Below, piece after piece: positions 1-11,280 of a stretch of DNA of 64,000 nt (positions are counted from its first letter, which is position 1; each line of letters starts with the position of its first letter). The DNA is from Haberlea rhodopensis (lineage: Eukaryota > Streptophyta > Magnoliopsida > Lamiales > Gesneriaceae). The stretch is from contig CAJQUN010000343.1 in the NCBI GenBank assembly GCA_907163345.1, forward strand, positions 124,001-188,000. The letters run 5' to 3'. The position numbers and the translations under genes are program-made. Under the pieces are notes generated by a model. It saw nothing but the letters and a program-made list of their open reading frames with translations, made no database searches and was not told the DNA's origin.

Positions 1-1332
1 ACAATGAATAGAACGGTTCCGGAAATGCGAAGGTAAGTCACTCGAGAAAATTACCAAGCTCGTCGTTCAATTATATTATCTCTACTGATTCAACGGAATT
101 CTCAAATTATCACTCAATTGATTTTAAAGGTGAAAGGTTTTCACTATTATTCGATACACTCTCTCGAGCTGTAAAGAAACTAACAATAAATTAGAACAAG
201 TCACTCTCGTGCACCTATTTACTAATTCAAAGTTGCTTAAATTATCAAAACCTTATAACTCTAAATCTTTCGATTTCAAGTTCTCACGTATGCGATATCA
301 TCTCTCGATCTCAATCGTGACATACATCATAAATTAATGGAGCGTGTTACAACGTTATCTCTCGATCTCGGTTGTAACTCTCAAATTCAATCAAAGCTAG
401 CTAGACTTTGATCTACACATGCAATCAATCTATGAACAATAAATATCAATGCGCTCAAATACCAATGAATCAATATATCAAACACAACGAACTAAAACTT
501 CAATAATATAAACCAAATTCAATTCAAATCAAATACAGATGAGTTTAATTGTCTCTCGACCTCAAAAACATCAAATGAAAATGAAAATCAAATAAATTAA
601 GGTTCAGAAATACGATAAACGATGGATGAATCCGTGCGTTGCACCGTAATTTCTTCTCTTGTTCCTTCCTTGCACTCCGGAAGAGATTGGCTCGACTTTG
701 GACGAAGAACGGAGATTGGATCTCCTTCTTCCGGCGTTGGGCGGCGGCTAGGGCGGCTGCTCTTGACCTAAAAACGTCTGATATCGTGTATTATGGTCTA
801 TCCTCCCGAAATGGATCAAGCCTCCCGCTTAAAAGCCCCACAATCACGATAAATAAGGAAAATAAAATCTTCAGGATTTTGCGTCTCGATCGATCGGAAG
901 GTTTTCTCGATCGATCGGCGCACTGTTCATGCCAGCTTTTAAATCTCACTGTCTTGCTCGATCGATCGAGAATTTCCACCGATCGATCGAGAATTTGAAA
1001 AAATCAGCTCCGAAGTTACTGCCTCGCTCGATCGATCGAGATTTCCACCGATCGATCGAGCCTTCAAAAAATCTGATTCTCGCTTCTGGCTGGCTCGATC
1101 GATCGAGAATAAATCTCGATCGATCGAGATTTGGGAAATCCATCTTCTTTCATTTTCTCTTCTTTTACGCCTCGATTTCGCCCGTTATCTTCATGTAAGC
1201 TCATTTCTTCCACTTCCGGTCTAATTTCCTGAAACAAACGAATAAACACCAAAAAGCATAATATCATCCAGGAAAAAGTACGGAAAAAGGGAAGAAATTA
1301 CAGTTAAAATCACTCAAAATCTAAGCCTATCA
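1..1332 (-). repeat. Left LTR of element A (3' LTR, cut by the window start)
   Basis: The sequence matches 4608-5938 almost base for base. About 233 bp that would correspond to 4375-4607 lie outside the window. The LTR ends with CTATCA at 1332, the complement of a TGATAG start on the minus strand, and abuts a polypurine tract. The full LTR in this family is about 1.56 kb with TG...CA ends. Short open frames here are products of the GATC palindromes, not genes. Confidence 0.9.
884..1129. repeat. Array of eight GATC palindromes in four pairs (A left LTR)
   Basis: Cores CGATCGATCG start at 887, 908, 959, 980, 1029, 1049, 1096 and 1117. Pair partners are 21, 21, 20 and 21 bp apart centre to centre; pairs are separated by 47-51 bp. 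Most cores extend to TCGATCGATCGA. Spacers before pairs contain ACTG (for example ACTGCCTCG before 1029). Confidence 0.95.
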
Positions 1333-1345
1333 ACTCCCCCAAACT
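1333..1345 (-). promoter_or_regulatory. Polypurine tract of element A
   Basis: Minus-strand AGTTTGGGGGAGT lies immediately upstream of the LTR start TGATAGG. This is the expected plus-strand DNA priming site of an LTR retrotransposon and fixes the LTR edge at 1332/1333. The second unit has the same tract at 5939-5951. Confidence 0.85.
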
Positions 1346-2899
1346 TAGACTTGATCGTCCTCGAGCAAGCAATAAACTCAAAAATAAAAGTTAAACTCGA
1401 TACTAAGCATGAATCATCTTTACAACATACGTAGCAACTCAGAAATCCTACTTACACATCAATAGAAGTCAATCAACATTTAACAAGAAGCAATTTCTCC
1501 TAAGTTAAACAATACATCGCAACATCGGAACGTGCGTGTGTGCTATTGTCAAACATGAGTTACATATATATCTTTAACATCAACATGTGCCATATTAACT
1601 CCTAGTCAAGATTACTTTGAATTACTCTACAAGTTTACTATCCAGCACTTCTCCACTAATGTAATTGTTCCCTAGACTTGGATCAAAAGGTCTTGAAAGC
1701 TTATAACGTTAGGCATTTTGGTGTCGGCTTCAAAGAAAAGGTAGGATGAATTCAAAGAAGAGAGTATAACAGAATCAGTTCAATATCTTCTCACATAATC
1801 ATTGAGCTTCTCTTCATATTTTCTAGCCTTGGCCACTTTGGGTCTTATTTAACTTTTCTTTTCAAGGCTTTTTCTCTACATCTTTTCTTTTTCTTTGCTC
1901 ATTCTTTTGTTCATTTCATTCTTTCACAATGAATTTCTCAACATATAACAATTTAACGCAATGAATGAGATTCATTATACTCTCCTAGGGATGGATGAAA
2001 TTTTCTTTTAGGCTCAAACCAAGGTGGGTATAATGAGTTGCCAAGAATGTCGAATGGGGGTCTAATCATATGCAATGCATATACCATTCTTTTTCAATAA
2101 GGCTCAAAAGGGGACACTAATGAATAATATATAACAGGTAGGCTTGAAAGGCTCAAACGGTCCAAAGATCGCCTAAATCATCTCCAAGTCTAGTTCCTAA
2201 TTATAAATTTCGCCTCAAAGTGCTTTCAACTAAACTGTAAAGTTATCTAAGATACTCAAGACTCATCATAGTTAACACAAGTTTTCAATTTAATCAATAC
2301 ATACTTCACTCAATCATGACTCAATAAGTGCTCAAATTATTCCTCAGTTTTGACATGTAGTTAACAAAGGATACATACAAACAAGTTAAACATTTTCATG
2401 ACTCCTATCTAGATGAGGATTAATTTCATCATGTACTACCGTTGCAAGTCCAATTCATCAATTCTCAAGAATAACTTAAAAAAAAATTTTTTTGTTGGTA
2501 GTGCTCAAGGATGAATTAGTCACTAAATCATGCATTCATGCAAGGTAGGGGAACAAAACAAGTAGCAATATGTGCAAAAGCAAAATATATGTACAAATAC
2601 TCAAAAACCCCCCCATACTTAGCATGTGAATTGCCCTCAATGAACAAGAAAAATAAATGCAAAGGCAAAGACACATACCATGACGACGATCGTCACTGAT
2701 CGTCGTCCTCATCATGCTCCGGAGGGGGGACTGGGTAGTGGTGCTCCTCGACACACATGGATTCATACTGCAAAACAAAAGTAAACAAAATAACAAAATC
2801 AATAAAACTAAACTAAAGAAAAGAAAAAGAAACAAAGGGAATAAAAAAAAAAGTTCTTGATTTATAGTCCCAAGCTGGACTGTCACCTCCTCGTCTTCA
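1346..2899 (-). other. Noncoding spacer of element A between gag and polypurine tract
   Basis: No recognisable pol or envelope-like domain. A minus-strand open frame at 2536-2886 gives a Leu/Phe-rich stretch, but it follows an A-rich tract and lacks any domain, so I do not call it a gene. The spacer is repeated almost identically at 5952-7505. Confidence 0.6.
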
Positions 2900-4179
2900 T
2901 CAATTTGATGGCTCCTTCGGATTCTTTACATAATCACTCGGGAGCGTACCTTGCGTCCTCCCAGATATCAACGTGGCCAACTGCCCTATCTGCACCTCCA
3001 AATTTTTGATTGATGCATCTTGATTCTGCATCCTCACCTCTGTTGATGAAATCAGCTTCGCCATAAGTTCCTCCATACTCGGCTTTTGTGTGAACCCTGC
3101 CTGTGGTTGTGGGTTCAACACATTCTCTTGATTCGACCACCTCAAATTCGGGTGGTTCCTCCATGGTTGGTTGTAATTCGAGTAGGAATTATTGGGTGGC
3201 CTGTTACCTACAAAATTAACAGCCTCAACAGATTGGTTAAATTGATTACCTGCCTGGCACTCGATGCTAGGATGACCGCCTCCACACAGCTCACAGAAAA
3301 TAGTTTGGGCCTGCATTGCTGCTGCTCCCATGCTGTCTATCTTCCGGTTCATGGCTTCTAATTGAGCCGAAAGAGCAGTGATCTCGTCCACTTGATGGAC
3401 CCCCATTGGTTTCTGTGGCGTGCTCCTCTCAGATTGCCACTGGTAACTGTTGCACGCCATTTCCTCCAACAAGCTATATGCCTCTTCCGGCGTCTTTCTC
3501 ATTATGGATCCCCCAGATGCTGCATCAATCATGGAACGGTTAGAAGAAAATAAACCGTTATAGAATGTTTGTACCTGCAGCCATATGGGTAGACCATGGT
3601 GTGGGCATCTCCTCAACAACTCCTTAAACCGATCCCACGCTTCGTATAAAGTCTCGGGGTCAAACTGACCAAAAGTCGTGATATCGTTCCGCATCTTTGC
3701 CGTCTTGGAAGGGGGAAAGTACTTTGACAAAAACGCCTTTGTCATCCCCTCCCATGTTGGTATAGAACCTGCAGGTAAAGAATTCAACCATGCCTTAGCC
3801 TTGTCTCGTAATGAAAAGGGAAAGAGTCTTAACCTGATGGCGTCGTCAGAGACGCCATTGTGTTTGAATGTATCACAAATCTCCAAAAGTTGGAGATGTG
3901 ATTATTCGGGTCATCCGTAGCTGCTCCCCCGAACATCACCGAGTGCTGAATCATTTGTATGATTGCTGGCTTGATCTCAAAATTGTTTGCTTGAATCGTA
4001 GGCCTTGTAATACTCGACAGCGATCCATGAAATGCGGGTTGTGCAAAGTCCATCATCGATCTAGGGTGCTGTGCTTCGTTATTATCAGCCATTGCTCGAG
4101 CTTCTCGTAATCGCCTAAGTAAAGTTCTTTCTATCTCCGGATCGAAAGGCTCGAGAATGGGCTCCTCTCTTCTGAGCAT
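2900..4179 (-). pseudogene. Tat/Athila-like gag, frameshifted copy
   Basis: Encodes the capsid precursor of an Athila/Tat-type Ty3/gypsy element, which would pack element RNA into virus-like particles. Two overlapping frames (3829-4179 and 2900-3886) together match the uninterrupted copy at 7506-8774. The break is one missing A in an A-run at about 3884-3888. The Retrotrans_gag core follows (motif ICDTFKHNGVSDDAIRLRLF, then the aromatic LWLQVQTFYNGL region), then one zinc knuckle C-x2-C-x3-H-x4-C (CELCGGGHPSIEC). The N-terminus MLRREEPILEP is typical for this gag family and probably the true start, at 4179. No protease or RT follows. Frame and family call are secure; the inactivation rests on one base. 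Confidence 0.85.
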
Positions 4180-4350
4180 GCACTAGAGAAACGATTCCTG
4201 TACAAAATAGACAAAAGGAGACAACAAAATACACAAAGTTATTCACAAAGATCAACAAAAGAAAACAAAGACAATAAAAACAAAAATGCAATAATAAAAG
4301 AATTGGCTAAATTACAATTAACTAATCTCGTATGATATTATACAGATTAG

Positions 4351-4368
4351 TCCCCGGCAACGGCGCCA
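4351..4368 (-). promoter_or_regulatory. Primer-binding site, tRNA-Asp type
   Basis: The minus strand reads TGGCGCCGTTGCCGGGGA, the primer site known from Athila/Tat elements and complementary to a tRNA-Asp 3' end. It is separated from the LTR edge at 4375 by six bases. It shows that the right LTR (4375-5938) is the 5' LTR of the first unit and that the element is transcribed leftward. Confidence 0.9.
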
Positions 4369-4374
4369 AAAACT

Positions 4375-5938
4375 TGACCGCTTTATTTTTAAACAAAAGA
4401 TATTTCAAAGAATGGTTTTAAGCGATTCTACCGCAAGTGCACGGTTGTCAAGTTTTAGTATAGTGAAAATTAAGTACAGGTTGTCGAATCCACAGGGACT
4501 AACGTATAAGTACCAAATAAGATTAATAAAATTATATTTAGCCTACGATAAAAGAAGTTTGATTAACTAGATCTAAATTAAACTAAAGAATAAAGACTAA
4601 ACTAGAAACAATGAATAGAACGGTTCCGGAAATGCGAAGGTAAGTCACTCGAGAAAATTACCAAGCTCGTCGTTCAATTATATTATCTCTACTGATTCAA
4701 CGGAATTCTCAAATTATCACTCAATTGATTTTAAAGGTGAAAGGTTTTCACTATTATTCGATACACTCTCTCGAGCTGTAAAGAAACTAACAATAAATTA
4801 GAACAAGTCACTCTCGTGCACCTATTTACTAATTCAAAGTTGCTTAAATTATCAAAACCTTATAACTAAATCTTTCGATTTCAAGTTCTCACGTATGCGA
4901 TATCATCTCTCGATCTCAATCGTGACATACATCATAAATTAATGGAGCGTGTTACAACGTTATCTCTCGATCTCGGTTGTAACTCTCAAATTCAATCAAA
5001 GCTAGCTAGACTTTGATCTACACATGCAATCAATCTATGAACAATAAATATCAATGCGCTCAAATACCAATGAATCAATATATCAAACACAACGAACTAA
5101 AACTTCAATAATATAAACCAAATTCAATTCAAATCAAATACAGATGAGTTTAATTGTCTCTCGACCTCAAAAACATCAAATGAAAATGAAAATCAAATAA
5201 ATTAAGGTTCAGAAATACGATAAACGATGGATGAATCCGTGCGTTGCACCGTAATTTCTTCTCTTGTTCCTTCCTTGCACTCCGGAAGAGATTGGCTCGA
5301 CTTTGGACGAAGAACGGAGATTGGATCTCCTTCTTCCGGCGTTGGGCGGCGGCTAGGGCGGCTGCTCTTGACCTAAAAACGTCTGATATCGTGTATTATG
5401 GTCTATCCTCCCGAAATGGATCAAGCCTCCCGCTTAAAAGCCCCACAATCACGATAAATAAGGAAAATAAAATCTTCAGGATTTTGCGTCTCGATCGATC
5501 GGAAGGTTTTCTCGATCGATCGGCGCACTGTTCATGCCAGCTTTTAAATCTCACTGTCTTGCTCGATCGATCGAGAATTTCCACCGATCGATCGAGAATT
5601 TGAAAAAATCAGCTCCGAAGTTACTGCCCTCGCTCGATCGATCGAGATTTCCACCGATCGATCGAGCCTTCAAAAAATCTGATTCTCGCTTCTGGCTGGC
5701 TCGATCGATCGAGAATAAATCTCGATCGATCGAGATTTGGGAAATCCATCTTCTTTCATTTTCTCTTCTTTTACGCCTCGATTTCGCCCGTTATCTTCAT
5801 GTAAGCTCATTTCTTCCACTTCCGGTCTAATTTCCTGAAACAAACGAATAAACACCAAAAAGCATAATATCATCCAGGAAAAAGTACGGAAAAAGGGAAG
5901 AAATTACAGTTAAAATCACTCAAAATCTAAGCCTATCA
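4375..5938 (-). repeat. Shared LTR of the two A units (1564 bp)
   Basis: Plus strand starts TGACCGC and ends CTATCA, so the minus-strand LTR is TGATAG...GCGGTCA. It serves as 5' LTR of the unit to the left (primer site at 4351) and 3' LTR of the unit to the right (polypurine tract at 5939). A solo copy with target duplication at 53177-54730 confirms both ends. Confidence 0.93.
5492..5732. repeat. Array of eight GATC palindromes in four pairs (A shared LTR)
   Basis: Same array as at 884-1129, with one extra C in a spacer (GCCCTCGCTCG near 5627). Pair spacing stays near 21 bp. Confidence 0.95.
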
Positions 5939-7505
5939 ACTCCCCCAAACTTAGACTTGATCGTCCTCGAGCAAGCAATAAACTCAAAAATAAAAGTTAA
6001 ACTCGATACTAAGCATGAATCATCTTTACAACATACGTAGCAACTCAGAAATCCTACTTACACATCAATAGAAGTCAATCAACATTTAACAAGAAGCAAT
6101 TTCTCCTAAGTTAAACAATACATCGCAACATCGGAACGTGCGTGTGTGCTATTGTCAAACATGAGTTACATATATATCTTTAACATCAACATGTGCCATA
6201 TTAACTCCTAGTCAAGATTACTTTGAATTACTCTACAAGTTTACTATCCAGCACTTCTCCACTAATGTAATTGTTCCCTAGACTTGGATCAAAAGGTCTT
6301 GAAAGCTTATAACGTTAGGCATTTTGGTGTCGGCTTCAAAGAAAAGGTAGGATGAATTCAAAGAAGAGAGTATAACAGAATCAGTTCAATATCTTCTCAC
6401 ATAATCATTGAGCTTCTCTTCATATTTTCTAGCCTTGGCCACTTTGGGTCTTATTTAACTTTTCTTTTCAAGGCTTTTTCTCTACATCTTTTCTTTTTCT
6501 TTGCTCATTCTTTTGTTCATTTCATTCTTTCACAATGAATTTCTCAACATATAACAATTTAACGCAATGAATGAGATTCATTATACTCTCCTAGGGATGG
6601 ATGAAATTTTCTTTTAGGCTCAAACCAAGGTGGGTATAATGAGTTGCCAAGAATGTCGAATGGGGGTCTAATCATATGCAATGCATATACCATTCTTTTT
6701 CAATAAGGCTCAAAAGGGGACACTAATGAATAATATATAACAGGTAGGCTTGAAAGGCTCAAACGGTCCAAAGATCGCCTAAATCATCTCCAAGTCTAGT
6801 TCCTAATTATAAATTTCGCCTCAAAGTGCTTTCAACTAAACTGTAAAGTTATCTAAGATACTCAAGACTCATCATAGTTAACACAAGTTTTCAATTTAAT
6901 CAATACATACTTCACTCAATCATGACTCAATAAGTGCTCAAATTATTCCTCAGTTTTGACATGTAGTTAACAAAGGATACATACAAACAAGTTAAACATT
7001 TTCATGACTCCTATCTAGATGAGGATTAATTTCATCATGTACTACCGTTGCAAGTCCAATTCATCAATTCTCAAGAATAACTTAAAAAAAAATTTTTTTG
7101 TTGGTAGTGCTCAAGGATGAATTAGTCACTAAATCATGCATTCATGCAAGGTAGGGGAACAAAACAAGTAGCAATATGTGCAAAAGCAAAATATATGTAC
7201 AAATACTCAAAAACCCCCCCATACTTAGCATGTGAATTGCCCTCAATGAACAAGAAAAATAAATGCAAAGGCAAAGACACATACCATGACGACGATCGTC
7301 ACTGATCGTCGTCCTCATCATGCTCCGGAGGGGGGACTGGGTAGTGGTGCTCCTCGACACACATGGATTCATACTGCAAAACAAAAGTAAACAAAATAAC
7401 AAAATCAATAAAACTAAACTAAAGAAAAGAAAAAGAAACAAAGGGAATAAAAAAAAAAGTTCTTGATTTATAGTCCCAAGCTGGACTGTCACCTCCTCGT
7501 CTTCA
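5939..7505 (-). other. Polypurine tract (5939-5951) and noncoding spacer of second A unit
   Basis: Identical in organisation to 1333-2899: minus-strand AGTTTGGGGGAGT next to the LTR, then about 1.55 kb without recognisable coding content. Confidence 0.6.
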
Positions 7506-8774
7506 TCAATTTGATGGCTCCTTCGGATTCTTTACATAATCACTCGGGAGCGTACCTTGCGTCCTCCCAGATATCAACGTGGCCAACTGCCCTATCTGCA
7601 CCTCCAAATTTTTGATTGATGCATCTTGATTCTGCATCCTCACCTCTGTTGATGAAATCAGCTTCGCCATAAGTTCCTCCATACTCGGCTTTTGTGTGAA
7701 CCCTGCCTGTGGTTGTGGGTTCAACACATTCTCTTGATTCGACCACCTCAAATTCGGGTGGTTCCTCCATGGTTGGTTGTAATTCGAGTAGGAATTATTG
7801 GGTGGCCTGTTACCTACAAAATTAACAGCCTCAACAGATTGGTTAAATTGATTACCTGCCTGGCACTCGATGCTAGGATGACCGCCTCCACACAGCTCAC
7901 AGAAAATAGTTTGGGCCTGCATTGCTGCTGCTCCCATGCTGTCTATCTTCCGGTTCATGGCTTCTAATTGAGCCGAAAGAGCAGTGATCTCGTCCACTTG
8001 ATGGACCCCCATTGGTTTCTGTGGCGTGCTCCTCTCAGATTGCCACTGGTAACTGTTGCACGCCATTTCCTCCAACAAGCTATATGCCTCTTCCGGCGTC
8101 TTTCTCATTATGGATCCCCCAGATGCTGCATCAATCATGGAACGGTTAGAAGAAAATAAACCGTTATAGAATGTTTGTACCTGCAGCCATATGGGTAGAC
8201 CATGGTGTGGGCATCTCCTCAACAACTCCTTAAACCGATCCCACGCTTCGTATAAAGTCTCGGGGTCAAACTGACCAAAAGTCGTGATATCGTTCCGCAT
8301 CTTTGCCGTCTTGGAAGGGGGAAAGTACTTTGACAAAAACGCCTTTGTCATCCCCTCCCATGTTGGTATAGAACCTGCAGGTAAAGAATTCAACCATGCC
8401 TTAGCCTTGTCTCGTAATGAAAAGGGAAAGAGTCTTAACCTGATGGCGTCGTCAGAGACGCCATTGTGTTTGAATGTATCACAAATCTCCAAAAAGTTGG
8501 AGATGTGATTATTCGGGTCATCCGTAGCTGCTCCCCCGAACATCACCGAGTGCTGAATCATTTGTATGATTGCTGGCTTGATCTCAAAATTGTTTGCTTG
8601 AATCGTAGGCCTTGTAATACTCGACAGCGATCCATGAAATGCGGGTTGTGCAAAGTCCATCATCGATCTAGGGTGCTGTGCTTCGTTATTATCAGCCATT
8701 GCTCGAGCTTCTCGTAATCGCCTAAGTAAAGTTCTTTCTATCTCCGGATCGAAAGGCTCGAGAATGGGAATCAT
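7506..8774 (-). CDS. Tat/Athila-like Gag, open copy with chimeric N-terminus (422 aa)
   Basis: Capsid/nucleocapsid precursor of element A with the frame intact. From the ATG at 8774 it gives 422 residues: an N-terminal segment with RTLLRRLREARAMADN, a Retrotrans_gag core at about residues 75-205 (LEICDTFKHNGV, AKAWLNSLPAGSIPTWEGM, FLSKYFPPSKTAKMRNDI), and a zinc knuckle CELCGGGHPSIEC near residue 290. The C-terminus is Gln-rich with a helical segment resembling other Athila gags. The first residues differ from the sister copy (MLRREEPILEP) because homology ends at 8768; the present start codon is supplied by the neighbouring LTR sequence. No promoter or primer site of its own remains to the right. 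It is an open frame in a truncated unit, so expression is doubtful. Confidence 0.75.
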   Translation of the reverse strand: MIPILEPFDPEIERTLLRRLREARAMADNNEAQHPRSMMDFAQPAFHGSLSSITRPTIQANNFEIKPAIIQMIQHSVMFGGAATDDPNNHISNFLEICDTFKHNGVSDDAIRLRLFPFSLRDKAKAWLNSLPAGSIPTWEGMTKAFLSKYFPPSKTAKMRNDITTFGQFDPETLYEAWDRFKELLRRCPHHGLPIWLQVQTFYNGLFSSNRSMIDAASGGSIMRKTPEEAYSLLEEMACNSYQWQSERSTPQKPMGVHQVDEITALSAQLEAMNRKIDSMGAAAMQAQTIFCELCGGGHPSIECQAGNQFNQSVEAVNFVGNRPPNNSYSNYNQPWRNHPNLRWSNQENVLNPQPQAGFTQKPSMEELMAKLISSTEVRMQNQDASIKNLEVQIGQLATLISGRTQGTLPSDYVKNPKEPSN

Positions 8775-9677
8775 GTGGTGCCGCTTTTGAGCGAGCAATG
8801 ATGTGATGTTGTCGCCTTTGAGCGAACATCGGTTATGACGCCACTGCTGTTGAGCATGCGTGAGAATGAAATGTCGCTATTGTAGAGCGAGCAATGAAAT
8901 AGAAATATGGAACCATAAGTGAGGTACACGGAATATCTGTAATCATTGTTTAATGATTTGGTATTAATTGATTATGATATCGGTATGTGATAAATGAATT
9001 CGTTAATCAATGTAATGATTAACTGGCATTTGGGAATTTGATGATTTCAATGATTTTGAGAACAGGGATAGTACAGAGAATTCCGGATGAGGATGATACC
9101 ATCCAGGGGCATCTTTATATTTCATAGCATTTACCTTTTTGTAAATTATGAATTGTATTATTGTGATTATTGGATTAGGATATTGGTATGCTCACCCGTG
9201 TGGGGGCTGTCTCTGTTGGGGCAGATGATTAGGTACATCGATGGCTTTGGAGATGAGCTCGAGCTATGGATTGGAGGTGCTACCAAGGATCGAAATACCA
9301 GTGATGATATTGGGCATCGTATTTTATACATTGATGCACACATACCTATTTGATGCTCGCATGTGAGCACTATTATGTGTATATGGCATGTATAAAAAGG
9401 CAAGGGTCTTTCTCTCTTCATTTATGAGTAGCATACAATTATTTATTGAATTGCTAAATGAACTGAGAACAAGTTAGTGTATTATATTGGTGCATGAGAT
9501 GTATGTGGACTTGGTTGGGGAAAACTAGACATTATATGGAATAATGTAAAGAATTTTTATTGCATGCATGACTGGATATGATGATATGTGGTTTTTTCCC
9601 CCTACATGTATGATTGTATGCACTAATGGCATGTAATAATACACTAATAACGGATTAAGGGCACGGGGGTCCTTACA
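8769..9677 (+). repeat. Truncated LTR of a B-related family, opposite orientation
   Basis: Reads on the plus strand as the reverse complement of the B LTR: shared stretches include GGGGGCTGTCTCTGTTGGGG, CATCGATGGCTTTGGAGATG and the terminal GGGGGTCCTTACA that ends at 9677. The left part is lost at the 8768/8769 junction with the A gag. No primer site follows, so this is a 3' or solo LTR remnant. Similarity to B is clear but the sequence is diverged. Short frames here have no domain. Confidence 0.75.
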
Positions 9678-10695
9678 GGCTGCTTGAAACATTTATTTAA
9701 TATAAAATCTTGAACTGGTTAGGAACTGGTTTGAGTAATTATTTATTTGTTCTAGATTTAATCATGAACATTGTTCCTATTTTGATAGAGAATGATATTC
9801 TTTTAAATATGCGAATATGATTTGCAGTATTTTTAAGAATGCATGCTTTATTGAATCTGGTGAACTTATGAACGATTAGTATGATTATGTTCAAAGAATA
9901 TAAAAAGAATGATTACTTAAATCCCATATATCTTTAGCATGTGCTGAATGTCCATTGAATTTGATTCATATGGACGTATGTGGAACACTAAATGTTAGTG
10001 CAAGGGGATGTTGAGTTATCTTAAAGAGAATGTGATTCTCTTTGAGTAACTCTCTAAAGTTACATATTTGTTGAGCATAATTCATAGCAATACAGTGACC
10101 AAAACTCCATATACGATACGGACTGAAAAATAATCCAAATATAGATTTGAGATTCTTTTGCTTATGTGAAGCAGCCAGTGGGAGATAAGTTGGATAATTG
10201 ATCCATCTTATTATCAATTGGAGACAAAGTGTTTGTTTTGCAAGTGTAACCTTTCCAGAGAAAATGTTTCTATTAGAAATGAATGACAATAATATAATTT
10301 TAAATGGTTCAAGAACCACAAACCACTAGAAAAGTGAAAACAGTGAAATTAATTGAGTCAATCATAACCTTTGAACTACACATACCAAGGAGATCTGGAA
10401 GTGTTTTAAGAACTCCTGATAAATTGAATTTACTCCTAGAAATTAGTCAAAATGATTTTGACCATGGATGTGAACCTAGGACTTTCAAGGAGACGACATT
10501 GAACATTGATTCGGGACATTGGCATGATATTATAAAATCTAAAATAGACTCCATATACTCTAATAAGATATGGACCTTAGTAGATCATCTTGAGGGAATT
10601 ATTCCCATTGGCTGAATGGATCTACAGGCAAAAGCTTGGAGTATATAGGAAGGTAGCGACCTTTAAAGCTTAACTGGTGGGAAGATGTTATTCTC
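9678..10695 (+). pseudogene. Ty1/copia pol remnant (integrase to start of reverse transcriptase)
   Basis: A decayed Ty1/copia polyprotein on the plus strand, the oldest layer in this part. Near 9955-10010 the frame reads LIHMDVCGTLNVSARG, matching the start of the copia integrase core. Near 10250-10300 it resembles the GDKVF / FPEKMFLLEM linker in two frames. The open stretch 10304-10615 contains RRSGSVLRTPD and YSNKIWTLVDHLEG, the conserved entry to the copia reverse transcriptase; it then stops at the position of the usual GCKW motif, and KVATFKA continues to about 10680. The catalytic core of RT is absent because element C begins at 10696. Several stops and frameshifts make it non-coding. 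The first 200 bp (9678-9900) show nothing recognisable. Confidence 0.7.
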
Positions 10696-11280
10696 TATAA
10701 GACCCCGTTATCTATACAAGATACTAAGGTGCAATTAAGAGAACTAATCATTCATAAATCAGAGTATTAGGTCGTGTTGATAATCCTGAGCTAAAGAGAT
10801 TACAGTACCAAAAGTTCAAAAGGAATTATACATATTCTTAACAAAAGGGTACTACACTATAGATTTACTCACACTTTGTAGAAACTATACAAAAAGGAAT
10901 TTCTATTCTTCTAATCCTGTAGCACTCCTTACAGCTCAGCGTATCAACCCCGACCCTGGTTCTCATCGTCAAAAGCACCTACAAAGACAACCCCCAAGAC
11001 ATGAGCATATCATAGTTTATATCAATCATAATATGAATATAACGCATAAATGCATAAATCATAGGCATAGGATACTTCCTGAATTCCAATGCATTTAAAA
11101 CGCCCATTTTGGTTTTCCCTGTACCATAACTCATAATCAAATCAATACATGATATTATGGTTTCTTTAAATAAATGTCATGGCATATCTTTACTTCTTAA
11201 ATCTTTACTTCAATCCTTAGTCAGTTTATCATCAGTGTATTTTAATGCCCCTCGCATCATAACTTCATAATAAGCGGAAC
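10696..11280 (-). repeat. Element C left LTR, part 1 of 3
   Basis: Aligns with the reverse complement of the C' LTR (44560-49006): the minus end CTCGTTATCTA of C' corresponds to CCCCGTTATCTA here, and both contain AACTAATCATTCATAAATCAGAG. It is interrupted at 11280 by element B, whose target duplication is ggaac. It includes the left stem ATTTTAATGC (11239-11248) of the foldback domain whose partner is now at 20304-20313. The exact first base is uncertain because the terminal bases are mutated (TATAAGACC instead of TGTGAGACC). Confidence 0.8.

Larger units (their letters stand above)
1..8768 (-). mobile_element. Tandem TR-GAG element A (LTR-internal-LTR-internal), Tat/Athila-like Ty3/gypsy, no pol
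   Basis: Two nearly identical units lie head to tail and share the LTR at 4375-5938. Transcription direction is minus: from high to low coordinates there is LTR, primer site (4351-4368), gag, noncoding spacer, polypurine tract (1333-1345) and LTR. The left LTR is cut by the window edge. The second internal region stops at 8768 inside the start of gag and joins unrelated LTR sequence, so its primer site and own 5' LTR are missing. Between primer site and polypurine tract there are only about 3.0 kb and no protease, RT, RNase H or integrase, which fits the TR-GAG class of non-autonomous elements. Sharing one LTR between two internal regions is the usual product of unequal recombination between LTRs. 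The only differences I noticed between units are three small indels (near 267, 1023 and 3884). Confidence 0.85.

Noticed and set aside
2536..2886. Hydrophobic frame between gag and purine tract in element A as a possible envelope-like gene
   Set aside because: The Leu/Phe stretch comes from an A-rich tract, has no signal or envelope motif, and is noncoding-like; repeated at 7142-7492 because the unit is duplicated.
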